NCBI RefSeq assembly: GCF_001435975.1
Contig: NZ_AYYR01000015.1
Coordinates: 1-35,952 of the forward strand
Direction: 5' to 3'
Origin: Secundilactobacillus collinoides DSM 20515 = JCM 1123
Lineage (GTDB): Bacteria; Bacillota; Bacilli; Lactobacillales; Lactobacillaceae
Length of the DNA: 35,952 nt
Shown: positions 1-6,418 of the stretch, in pieces
How positions within the stretch are numbered: position 1 is the first letter of the stretch
Layout: each line of letters begins with the position of its first letter
Notes under the pieces: model-generated
Told to the model about the DNA's origin: nothing
The model's input: the letters and a program-made list of their open reading frames with translations, nothing else
Database searches by the model: none
Translations under genes and position numbers: made by a program

Positions 1-363
1 ATGTCTAGTCTGAAAGGTCTAGTTGATTAGTGTTGCACTTGAATTTTAAACTGGGCATTTTTTTCGATTCTATCGTGGTATTTTAATTTAATGCCTCTGT
101 TGTGGCGATTTTCTATCCCTCCAAAGTGCGCTCCAAAAAACTGCGAACTTGCCTTGTACTGCAGTCTGCCAGTGTCTTACGCGTCACCTCTTAACCACTT
201 TTCTCTGGCCGCTAAAAAAACGTCATATTCTCATCAAATTTTCTTCAAACTCTTTTAAGTTGTCTTTAAGCTAATCTCTATATAGTTATCAGTGTACTCA
301 AGTACAAGAGATACACGAGTACATCTATCACAGTGATAACTTAAATCCCGAAAGGAAATGCCC
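1..363. other. Gene-free left edge and leader of the small peptide gene
   Basis: No complete gene is seen. The first 30 bases read as the end of an open frame (…LKGLVD, then stop). The A/T-rich sequence beginning TTGCACTTGAATTTTAAAC at 34-52 resembles, from memory, the terminal inverted repeat of IS30-type elements, but only one end is in view. The rest is a leader ending in the dyad at 285-340 and the peptide gene at 364. Confidence 0.4.
285..340. promoter_or_regulatory. Nested inverted repeats in the leader of the small peptide gene
   Basis: GTTATCA (285-291) pairs with TGATAAC (334-340), and GTACTC (294-299) pairs with GAGTAC (317-322). This gives two nested arms about 11-24 bp upstream of the RBS. 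A weak promoter (TTGTCT at 260-265, TATAGT at 281-286, spacing 15) overlaps the left arm. The dyad could be an operator or a 5' RNA hairpin; the sequence does not decide. Confidence 0.4.
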
Positions 364-450
364 ATGAAGAAAACGCTAGCTGTTATTCCCGCCCTACTGA
401 CTGTAGCCACCATTAGTTTGATGACTTTACGGGCGAGACGACACGCTTAA
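364..450 (+). CDS. Small single-span membrane peptide, 28 residues
   Basis: A 28-codon gene. It starts MKKTLAVIPALL, continues as a hydrophobic stretch of about 18 residues and ends in the basic tail RARRHA. The start is supported by AAAGGA at 351-356 with 7 nt spacing. An in-frame ATG at 358 lies too close to that site to be used. The predicted product is one membrane span with positively charged ends and no signal cleavage site. A 135-nt G-poor 3' region and a strong terminator (585-621) follow, so this looks like a monocistronic transcript made mainly for this peptide. Size and topology fit small stress membrane proteins or type I toxin peptides. No family is recognised and no antisense RNA could be proved. 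Confidence 0.55.
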   Translation: MKKTLAVIPALLTVATISLMTLRARRHA

Positions 451-584
451 CACCTTAAAGTTACAACCCCTAAACACACACAACCCAATAACACACAAGT
501 AACAAGTTATACAATAGAGGATAACCAACACACACACTTTTCCCCAAAAAGTAAAAAATTTCCTCTACCCCTTTTAAACCTTAT

Positions 585-621
585 AAAAACACCAGCGATC
601 CGCATAGTCGCTGGTGTTTTT
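585..621 (+). terminator. Intrinsic terminator after the small peptide gene
   Basis: A perfect 14-bp stem (585-598 with 608-621) with a 9-nt loop ends in TTTTT on the plus strand. It closes the transcript that carries the 28-residue peptide. The stretch from 622 to 872 holds nothing recognisable. Confidence 0.85.
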
Positions 622-873
622 GTGTCCGAAACGAACAGCACAGTCTCTGGTTCCTAAAATTCATTTCCAACCCCGTTAACCTGTAACATACAAACGGATG
701 AAGCGTCACGTAACCAGCACACAACAAGTGCGCCAGTTGCATTGCGAACCACTGCGAAACGATGCTAAAGTGCTAGATACACCGTACTATCGCCTGACCA
801 CGCAATGTAATGCGCACTTATTTTCTAGATGAACACAATCGTCACATCGCAGGAAACGCATTTATGAAATGCC

Positions 874-902
874 TACCCATTTTTACAAAATCTGAGTATA
901 AT
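874..902 (+). promoter_or_regulatory. Promoter of the acetyltransferase gene
   Basis: A consensus TATAAT at 897-902 has a weak -35 (TACCCA, 874-879) at 17 bp. It lies inside the longer reading frame open from 810 and just before the RBS at 923. This supports translation from 939 rather than 810. Confidence 0.5.
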
Positions 903-938
903 AAGTCCCAAAATCAACTATTGAAAAGAGGCTCACAA

Positions 939-1370
939 ATGAATTGTCACACTGGATCAGAACCATGGAATCACGCTGCCGCCCTTTTTATTCGCATGAA
1001 CGTTTTCGTACAGGAACGGCACATTGCAATCGCTGACGAATTCGACGACAATGATACCCCTGAGATGATTTATGCGGTCTGTTATGCCGATGATGAAACC
1101 CCAGTCGCGACTGGCCGTTTTCAAACCATTGATGCCACAACGATGCGACCAGGTCGAATCGCAACGTTAAAAGAATACCGTGGTCAGCATCTGGGTGCTC
1201 AAATTATTGCCGCATTAGAAACTGTCGGGCGTGAGAAAGGCTTCAAATCGTCCCTCATTCATAGCGAATTAACCGCGCAAAAATTTTATGAAAAACAGGG
1301 TTACCACGTTGTTTCCGACATCTATGAAGAAGAAGGCGTGCCCTGTGTCAACGTTGAAAAAACACTCTAA
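939..1370 (+). CDS. GNAT-family N-acetyltransferase, YjcF-like
   Basis: Predicted acyltransferase of the GCN5-related (GNAT) fold, 143 residues. It resembles the YjcF/ElaA group: an N-terminal FIRMNVFVQERHI segment (R-x-x-V-F-V-x-E type), a central VATGRFQ strand, the acetyl-CoA loop region LKEYRGQHLGAQII (Q/R-x-x-G-x-G/A variant) and the C-terminal FYEKQGYHVV motif. The substrate is unknown. The frame is open back to 810, but the start at 939 has AAAGAGG at 923-929 and a TATAAT box at 897-902, and it gives the usual family length. The added 43 residues of the longer version have no family counterpart. It is monocistronic; 135 bp separate it from the next gene. Confidence 0.85.
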   Translation: MNCHTGSEPWNHAAALFIRMNVFVQERHIAIADEFDDNDTPEMIYAVCYADDETPVATGRFQTIDATTMRPGRIATLKEYRGQHLGAQIIAALETVGREKGFKSSLIHSELTAQKFYEKQGYHVVSDIYEEEGVPCVNVEKTL

Positions 1371-1457
1371 CCAAGCAGCACCTGGTGATATTGATTATTG
1401 CAAAGACGAGATGCCGCAAGTAATGCAACATTTTTATAACTATTGTTCATAAACGTG

Positions 1458-1486
1458 TTGCATACGCACTTAATTTCAGATATGAT
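1458..1486 (+). promoter_or_regulatory. Promoter of the RelB-type gene
   Basis: TTGCAT (1458-1463), an exact 17-bp spacer and TATGAT (1481-1486), with GAGGTG just before the start at 1506. The leader is short, about 15 nt. Confidence 0.75.
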
Positions 1487-1505
1487 TTAGGCGTGAGGTG
1501 ATTTC

Positions 1506-1778
1506 ATGGCAGGTAAAAAGCAAACACTGCTGACTGTTAAAATGGATGCCGACCTGAAACAGCAAACTGAAACTGAACTACGCAATCTCGGCTTGTCCTA
1601 CCAAACGGCGATTACCCTTTTCTCCCAAGCAATCGTCAAAGATGGGCGTCTTCCGTTTGAAACCCCTAGCGATTTTTTTGAATCAGAACACAATCAGGTC
1701 GTGGTCAAAAGTATCATTGATGACCTGATTCAGTGTCAAAAAAAGTCTTCCTCATCGTTGTCACAAAGCCAAAATTAG
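1506..1778 (+). CDS. Solitary RelB/DinJ-family antitoxin
   Basis: 90 residues of the RelB/DinJ ribbon-helix-helix family. The N-terminal strand LLTVKMDADLKQQTE is followed by the two helices LRNLGLSYQTAITLFSQAIV. The family's LPFE motif is present (GRLPFETPS). Such proteins bind operator DNA as dimers and neutralise a RelE/YafQ-type endoribonuclease through their C-terminus. Here no toxin gene follows: a terminator and then repeat sequence lie within 60 bp. The C-terminal tail is short and serine/glutamine-rich (KKSSSSLSQSQN). The gene has its own good promoter and RBS. It is either an orphan that keeps only a DNA-binding role or the remnant of a lost pair. Confidence 0.85.
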   Translation: MAGKKQTLLTVKMDADLKQQTETELRNLGLSYQTAITLFSQAIVKDGRLPFETPSDFFESEHNQVVVKSIIDDLIQCQKKSSSSLSQSQN

Positions 1779-1795
1779 GGTACTCCCAGACAATT

Positions 1796-1837
1796 AAAAA
1801 GGAATCCACTGCTCATTTGAGCGATGGATTCCTTTTT
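1796..1837 (+). terminator. Intrinsic terminator after the RelB-type gene
   Basis: The 13-bp stem 1796-1808/1825-1837 is extended by an inner GCTC/GAGC pair, with A-runs on one side and T-runs on the other. It can work in both directions and lies between relB and the convergent permease. Confidence 0.85.
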
Positions 1838-1970
1838 AATTTGGCAGTTACGACTGAGCTTAGACAGTACTGTCTACATATTTTTGACTAATCAACTGCT
1901 ATTTAGTTTTTATATGGCATACGGACTTGTTCTGTTATTGGCTGGAGAGTTCTGTAGAAGCAAACTCTGG

Positions 1971-2214
1971 GCCAAAAAGTCAGGCCCGGACTTTGGGCTT
2001 TATTTGCCTGAGTGGTGCTTGCGACGTGGGTTTTGGCCTCATAGAATAAACGAGTTTCGCATGGCAGGGGGCTCCTGCATAAGGGACTCTGAGCCAAAAA
2101 GTCAGGCCCGGACTTTGGGCTTTATTTGCCTGAGTGGTGCTTGCGACGTGGGTTTTGGCCTCATAGAATAAACGAGTTCCGCAAGGCAGGGGGCTCCTGC
2201 ATAAGGGACTCTGA
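1971..2214. repeat. Two tandem 122-bp units within repeat copy A
   Basis: 1971-2092 and 2093-2214 are near-identical direct repeats, and the next unit begins at 2215 and merges into the hairpin. Each unit carries only the 3' half of the hairpin plus the tail. It can form a shorter hairpin of its own (AAAGTC/GACTTT). Reading frames across this block are artefacts of the repeat. Confidence 0.9.
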
Positions 2215-2295
2215 GCCAAAAAGTCAGGATCGGACTTTTCGGCTCAGAGTCCCTTATGCTCCGCCCCCTAGGCGCCTTGCTCCACTCTCTCTCTA
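1971..2295 (-). repeat. Structured 3'-end repeat, copy A (downstream of the permease)
   Basis: Read on the minus strand, the copy begins at the permease stop codon (TAG at 2295-2293). It runs through AGAGAGTGGAG into a 100-nt hairpin (2181-2280), then into a conserved tail containing CCCACGTCGCAAG. The hairpin has arms GCAAGGC/GCCTTGC and AGGGGGC/GCCCCCT, a perfect 19-bp stem GCATAAGGGACTCTGAGCC with its complement, AAAAGTC/GACTTTT, and a 7-nt loop. A 122-bp unit starting at GCCAAAAAGT is present at 1971 and 2093, and begins again at 2215. The same family occurs at 5381 and 35461. No transposase is associated and the family is not recognised. Confidence 0.9.
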
Positions 2296-3657
2296 CCTTG
2301 TCTCATTCAACGCCGGCTTATAAACTACCTGATAAATTCCAAGCAGTACAAGGAACACGGCTAGTGAAATCAACATTGATACTCTGGTACTTGCGTTTAC
2401 CAGCAAGAAGATCAGGACTGCACTGAAGAAGATCAGGCTGGCCCAGTCTGTCAGTGGATAGCCTGGCATTTTAAAGGTTTCAGCACCGGCTGGATTGGCC
2501 TGCCGATACCGAATGTGGCACCAGATCAACACGATCCAGACAAGCACGAAGTTGATGGTTGAAACGCCTGAAATGAGGCTGAAGACACTGGCTGGCATGA
2601 TGTAGTTCAAAACGACGATAATCATCAAAACTAACGTTGAAAAGTTTAGGGAAGCGTTTGGCACCCCATTATCACTCAGCATCATAAAGCGCTTTGGTGC
2701 GTTGCCACCGTTACTCAGAGCGTGCAGCGTCCGACTTGTACTAAAGAGACAACTGTTGGTTGCGGAAAGGGCAGCGGTCAGCACGACAAAGTTCAAAATG
2801 CCGGCAGCCCCGGTAATACCGATGCTGGAGAAGACCTGAACGAAGGGGCTGGTCGTGGTGGTGATGTCGTTCCATGGGTAAACAGCCATGATGGCAATCA
2901 TGGAACCGACGTAGAAGAGCCCAATCCGAATTGGCAGACTGTTAATGGCTTTAGGCAGGTTGGCCTTAGGATCGTTGGTTTCCCCAGCGGTCAGGCCGAC
3001 CATTTCAATACCGACAAAGGCGAAAACGACCATTTGAAACGACATCAAGAAGCCATAGCCACCTGTGGCGAAGAAGCCGCCGTGGCTGACCAAGTTACTA
3101 AACGAAGCTGTCTGGCCGTCAACGTGGAAGCCGATGATGGCAAGTGCAAAGCCAACGACCACCAGAATGATAATGGCGGCCACCTTGATCATTGAGAACC
3201 AGGATTCCAGTTCCCCGAACATTTTAACGTTGACCTTATTGGTGGCGTAAAGAACGACCAGAATCACAAACGGTGCGATCCATTGCGGTAAGTCCTTGAA
3301 CCAGAATTTCATGTAGATCCCGGTTGCGGTCAGGTCGGCCATTGCTAAACTGATCCAGCAGAACCAGTACATCCAACCGGTAACGAATTCGAACCGGTCA
3401 CCCAAATATTGTTTAACGAAATCCAAGAATGAGTGCTTGCTTGTATCAGACAATAACAATTCACCGATCGCCCGCATCATGAAGAAGCAGAACAGGCCGA
3501 CGATTAAGTATGCCAGAATAATGGATGGTCCCGATGTCTTGATGGCACTACCGGAGCCAAGGAACAGCCCAGTACCAATGGCACCACCAATGGCAATCAT
3601 TTGAATGTGTCGACTCTGTAACGACCGTGATAATTGTTTCTCACTTTTTTCCTGCAT
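2293..3657 (-). CDS. Amino acid permease, CycA-like (APC superfamily, AAT family)
   Basis: 454-residue transporter with about 12 membrane segments. It has the AAT-family start (SLQSRHIQMIAIGGAIGTGLFLGSG) and the consensus loop FVGIEMVGLTAGET. The segment TGWMYWFCWISLAMADLT and the VKMFGELESWF and INSLPIRIGLFY segments resemble D-alanine/D-serine/glycine permease CycA. It probably imports a small neutral amino acid by proton symport. ATG at 3657 is preceded by GAGGAG; a longer frame to 3687 lacks an RBS. A T-box with GGC and TGGA features (3698-3888) suggests control by uncharged glycyl-tRNA, which agrees with the CycA likeness. Repeat copy A begins at its stop codon. The substrate is inferred. 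Confidence 0.85.
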   Translation of the reverse strand: MQEKSEKQLSRSLQSRHIQMIAIGGAIGTGLFLGSGSAIKTSGPSIILAYLIVGLFCFFMMRAIGELLLSDTSKHSFLDFVKQYLGDRFEFVTGWMYWFCWISLAMADLTATGIYMKFWFKDLPQWIAPFVILVVLYATNKVNVKMFGELESWFSMIKVAAIIILVVVGFALAIIGFHVDGQTASFSNLVSHGGFFATGGYGFLMSFQMVVFAFVGIEMVGLTAGETNDPKANLPKAINSLPIRIGLFYVGSMIAIMAVYPWNDITTTTSPFVQVFSSIGITGAAGILNFVVLTAALSATNSCLFSTSRTLHALSNGGNAPKRFMMLSDNGVPNASLNFSTLVLMIIVVLNYIMPASVFSLISGVSTINFVLVWIVLIWCHIRYRQANPAGAETFKMPGYPLTDWASLIFFSAVLIFLLVNASTRVSMLISLAVFLVLLGIYQVVYKPALNETR

Positions 3658-3697
3658 AATTTCTCCTCTTCTTCGATGCTGATCCAAAACGGGACAG

Positions 3698-3888
3698 AAA
3701 AAGGACGTCCCCCATACTACTTCCTAGTACAAGGGGCGTCCTTAACGCTGTTCCACCCAAGTTTCACAGACCCACATATAGATCTGCCTTTTTCGCTGAT
3801 AACGGTTGCGCAACCTTGATGAAACTGCCATTTATCCGGTATCGGTTCTCAGCGATTCACCGACTCTCTGTCTGTTTCCGTTAACTTG
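3698..3888 (-). promoter_or_regulatory. T-box leader, probably glycine-specific
   Basis: The T-box core GGGTGGAACAGCG lies at 3747-3759 (minus strand). It is followed by the terminator at 3698-3743 (AAGGACG…CGTCCTTTTT). Stem I closes by GGAAAC (3874-3879) and GTTTC (3821-3825) and contains an AGAGAG segment. GGC (3827-3829), followed by A and the closing stem, sits where the specifier sits in the B. subtilis glyQS leader. The TGGA bulge calls for a tRNA with discriminator U73, as glycyl-tRNA has. Uncharged tRNA would promote antitermination into the permease gene. The T-box call is firm; the amino acid is inferred. Confidence 0.85.
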
Positions 3889-3894
3889 ATTCTC

Positions 3895-3922
3895 ATTGTA
3901 CTTTAATTTTTACAAAGGTCAA
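3895..3922 (-). promoter_or_regulatory. Promoter of the T-box/permease transcript
   Basis: On the minus strand, TTGACC (3917-3922), a 16-bp spacer and TACAAT (3895-3900). Initiation is predicted near 3888, just before T-box stem I. Confidence 0.75.
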
Positions 3923-4141
3923 GTGCTAATTTTCCGAACGATTCCGCAATTATCAGTTGAAATGTTGCTAATTCGGTACTTATCAGCGATAAAACTTTTT
4001 TTAATTTTGGTTCAGACTCACTCGATAGACACCCATGTTAACTTATCTGACCGTCTGTGTCAAAATTGAGAAATAGTGGGCAAGTGTTTTCAGGCACGTC
4101 TCTGTTTTATGTCTTTTAAAACCAATCTGAAGCAGGTTCAA

Positions 4142-4170
4142 TTGATTTGTACCCGCCACATCCCTATCAT
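4142..4170 (+). promoter_or_regulatory. Promoter of the LtrA-family gene
   Basis: TTGATT (4142-4147), a 17-bp spacer and TATCAT (4165-4170), about 59 bp before the start codon. The remainder of 3923-4141 holds nothing recognisable. Confidence 0.55.
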
Positions 4171-4228
4171 GAACATGTGAACTAATAAACGCTTTAAACA
4201 AATGAAAGTTGTCGGGAGCTGATGTCAA

Positions 4229-5428
4229 ATGGATGCATTTAGAAAGTGGTTAGGCACGCCGCGCAAACTAAGCGAAAAGATTCAGGAACGCAAAATATCC
4301 TGGCTCGAATTATTTACTGATTTGGCCTATGTGGTCATGCTGCACGCGTTAATTACCAATTATTCTGAGCATCGGGAAACGACCAGTATTTGGGTGTTCC
4401 TATTATTTTTTCTGCTCTTCTTCTATATCTGGTCTAACTTTGTCTCCTTCTTTACCCTGCATGGCGATCACAGTGCGCGCACCACACTATTGAACCTGAC
4501 GCAAATGGTCGTCGTACTATTGCTGACTTCCCGACTATCCCTAGTATTTGAGGGCGAACTCGGCCAGTTTGTCGGCATCTACATTTTCATTCAAGCCCTC
4601 CTGATTTACTTGTGGACGTTAGTTGTTCGAGCTGATCCCGAGCATATTGAATCCTCCCGCCTGTATTTAATCACCTGCTGGATCAACCTGGTGCTGCTGC
4701 TGGCGGTCGAATTTGTCGGGTCCGAATCCCACAAATTGATTTTACTGGCCATCGTGGTCGTCCTTCAAGTCACGGTTATGCTCGTCAATAGCCACTACCT
4801 CACCGCTGAAATGCGCAGACGTAATCTGCCCATTGTGGAATCCGAATCTTCTCAAGAAAGATATGGCCAGCTGATTATGATTGTATTGGGTGAAGCACTG
4901 GCACTGATTACTGAAGCCATCATGGGACCGGCATTCATGCATTCACTAGTCTGGTTTGTCGCGTTTATCGTGAACATTATTGGCCTTTGGTGGATCTACT
5001 ACGCGTTCATGGACAACATTTCACTTCACGTTAAACACGATATTTTCATTGAACTTTTGCACCTTTTCAACGAAATTCTAACCATCATGCTGGTGATTGA
5101 TATTCTCTTGATGTACCTCTTTCTAGAAAGCCATGCCACCTTCTATATGGGGCTCTATTGCTTCGCGGTTGCAATAACCGTCGCCATCGTCTTCGGCATC
5201 AAATGCTTCGCCACACCCCATCGGGATCGCCACCTCTTTCATTTTCTAGGCGCAGAATTAGTGGGGTTTTTCATAGTGGCCAGTATTGGCAGCTGGTTGC
5301 CGGCAATAATTGCTATCTGGCTGGTTAATTGCTTCTTGGCAATGATTATTTTTAATGAAGAACGGTATCAGTTGGAGGCCCAGAGAGTGGAGCAAGGCGC
5401 CAAGGGGGCGGAGCAGAAGCGACTCTGA
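4229..5428 (+). CDS. LtrA-family (low temperature requirement A) membrane protein
   Basis: 399 residues. It shows the LtrA signature WLELFTDLAYVVML near the N-terminus and RYGQLIMIVLGEAL in the middle, plus about 10 hydrophobic segments. Founding LtrA of Listeria is needed for growth at low temperature; the biochemical role of the family is not established. The start has GGAG at 4215-4218. The last 16 residues (from QRVEQG to KRL) are encoded by repeat copy B. At the two other copies the triplet at this point is the stop codon TAG; here it is CAG, in frame, so translation continues until a TGA inside the repeat hairpin. The C-terminal tail is therefore probably a recent read-through extension. 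The gene is monocistronic. Confidence 0.85.
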   Translation: MDAFRKWLGTPRKLSEKIQERKISWLELFTDLAYVVMLHALITNYSEHRETTSIWVFLLFFLLFFYIWSNFVSFFTLHGDHSARTTLLNLTQMVVVLLLTSRLSLVFEGELGQFVGIYIFIQALLIYLWTLVVRADPEHIESSRLYLITCWINLVLLLAVEFVGSESHKLILLAIVVVLQVTVMLVNSHYLTAEMRRRNLPIVESESSQERYGQLIMIVLGEALALITEAIMGPAFMHSLVWFVAFIVNIIGLWWIYYAFMDNISLHVKHDIFIELLHLFNEILTIMLVIDILLMYLFLESHATFYMGLYCFAVAITVAIVFGIKCFATPHRDRHLFHFLGAELVGFFIVASIGSWLPAIIAIWLVNCFLAMIIFNEERYQLEAQRVEQGAKGAEQKRL

Positions 5429-5660
5429 CCCGAAAAGTCCGGGCCTGACTTTTTGGGTCAGAGTCGCTTCTGCAGTAGCCCCCTGCCTTGTGAAACTCGT
5501 TTAGTCTATGAGGCCAAAACCCACGTCGCAAGTGCCACTCAGGCAAATAAAGCCCAAAATCCGGCCCTGACTTTTTCCCCCAAATTCCCTTCTGCAGTAG
5601 TCCTTTGCTTTGCAAAACTCGTTTAGTCTATGAGACCCAAAACCACGTCGCAACCACCAC
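5381..5660 (+). repeat. Structured 3'-end repeat, copy B (overlaps the LtrA gene end)
   Basis: It begins CAGAGAGTGGAGCAAGG inside the coding region. The 100-nt hairpin spans 5392-5491. Its arms are GCAAGGC/GCCTTGT, AGGGGGC/GCCCCCT, a perfect 19-bp stem GCAGAAGCGACTCTGACCC with its complement, and AAAAGTC/GACTTTT. Against copy A, three pairs of the 19-bp stem change on both arms together. A second, decayed unit starts exactly 122 bp after the first (GACTTTTT at 5447 and 5569). The orientation is sense relative to the upstream gene, as at the other loci. The family is unidentified. Confidence 0.9.
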
Positions 5661-5794
5661 AATGACGAAAAAAATCAAAAGTCCGAATCTACCTCTTTAT
5701 CACAAAGCCAGCGATTCGGTGAATAACTCATTCCCACTCAGTTGCCAAAAAAAAGCCACGTTAAATATATCGCCTCAACCAACCGCAGAAAAGC

Positions 5795-5828
5795 AAAAAT
5801 CGAGTAAGCACATGCTTACTCGATTTTT
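5795..5828. terminator. Bidirectional terminator between LtrA and MarR genes
   Basis: A near-perfect palindrome with 16-nt arms (5795-5810 and 5813-5828), A-rich on one flank and T-rich on the other. It separates the convergent LtrA-family and marR-type genes. The sequence 5661-5794 shows nothing else. Confidence 0.85.
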
Positions 5829-5887
5829 TAGCAATATATCAGCCAATACACACAGGACTGCATTGTGTAGCCGCAACAACGGTCACC

Positions 5888-6379
5888 CTAGTCTTCCCCC
5901 TGACCAAAATCTTGCTTGAAACCGCTAACTGTCTGTAGAAATCGCAGCACGGTTGCCAGATCAGCTTCAGAAAACTGGGCTTCCAGTGTTGCAAAAAGCT
6001 GGTCGTTCATTTCATGGTGCATTCGATCATGAATGCGCGCAATTATCTGGCCATCATCGGTTAACGCATAATACCGATTTTTTTTGTTGTCGGCTGCGTG
6101 CTGGCTCGTAATCAGCCCCAACTGTTCAAGGCTCTGAGCGGCGCGATAAATACCGCCACGGGTCACATTAAGGTCTTCCGCCAGGTCAATCCCTTTACGC
6201 TGACCATTTTCCAAGCCTGATAGGATATGCAAACCGACCACCGATGTTCGCGCCACGATTGGTCGGAGTCGCGCATCTGACAGGTGTTCCTGAAGCCACG
6301 TTTTTTCTGAAGTGACGTTATTATCTTGAACGATTGTTTGAAGCACGTTAAAAATTTGATTCACTTGACCATTTGCCAT
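5888..6379 (-). CDS. MarR-family winged-helix regulator
   Basis: 163 residues with a winged-helix core. The helix-turn-helix is near GIDLAEDLNVTRGGIYRAA and SLEQLGLI, and the wing (NKKNRYYALTDDG) has the family's terminal DDG. Flanking N- and C-terminal helices would form the dimer interface. It is the second gene of a two-gene unit: the flavoprotein gene ends 39 bp upstream on the same strand, and a perfect 17-bp palindrome overlaps their shared promoter. The simplest reading is an autorepressor of the flavoprotein/marR operon that responds to a small phenolic or oxidative ligand; that ligand is a guess. A start at 6379 with AAGGGTG upstream is acceptable. Confidence 0.85.
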   Translation of the reverse strand: MANGQVNQIFNVLQTIVQDNNVTSEKTWLQEHLSDARLRPIVARTSVVGLHILSGLENGQRKGIDLAEDLNVTRGGIYRAAQSLEQLGLITSQHAADNKKNRYYALTDDGQIIARIHDRMHHEMNDQLFATLEAQFSEADLATVLRFLQTVSGFKQDFGQGED

Positions 6380-6418
6380 TAATTTGAAACACCCTTTTCT
6401 GTGGTAAAGTACCGTTCG

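Noticed and set aside
810-938. Upstream extension of the acetyltransferase gene
   Set aside because: The promoter TATAAT at 897-902 and the RBS at 923 lie inside it, and the added residues have no place in the GNAT fold.
2181-2280. Reading the repeat hairpin as an ordinary rho-independent terminator
   Set aside because: Its only T-run lies inside the stem and no T-run follows the outer arm, and the 100-nt multi-part stem is far larger than the other terminators in the window.
1971-2295. Reading the repeats as a CRISPR array
   Set aside because: The units are 122 bp, directly adjacent and without unique spacers, and no cas gene is near.
1824-2323. Several overlapping reading frames of 64-115 codons on both strands
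   Set aside because: They arise from the tandem 122-bp repeat, repeat the same peptide segments and have no convincing RBS.
5605-5919. 104-codon plus-strand frame between the LtrA and MarR genes
   Set aside because: It begins in repeat copy B, runs through the terminator at 5795-5828 and has no RBS.
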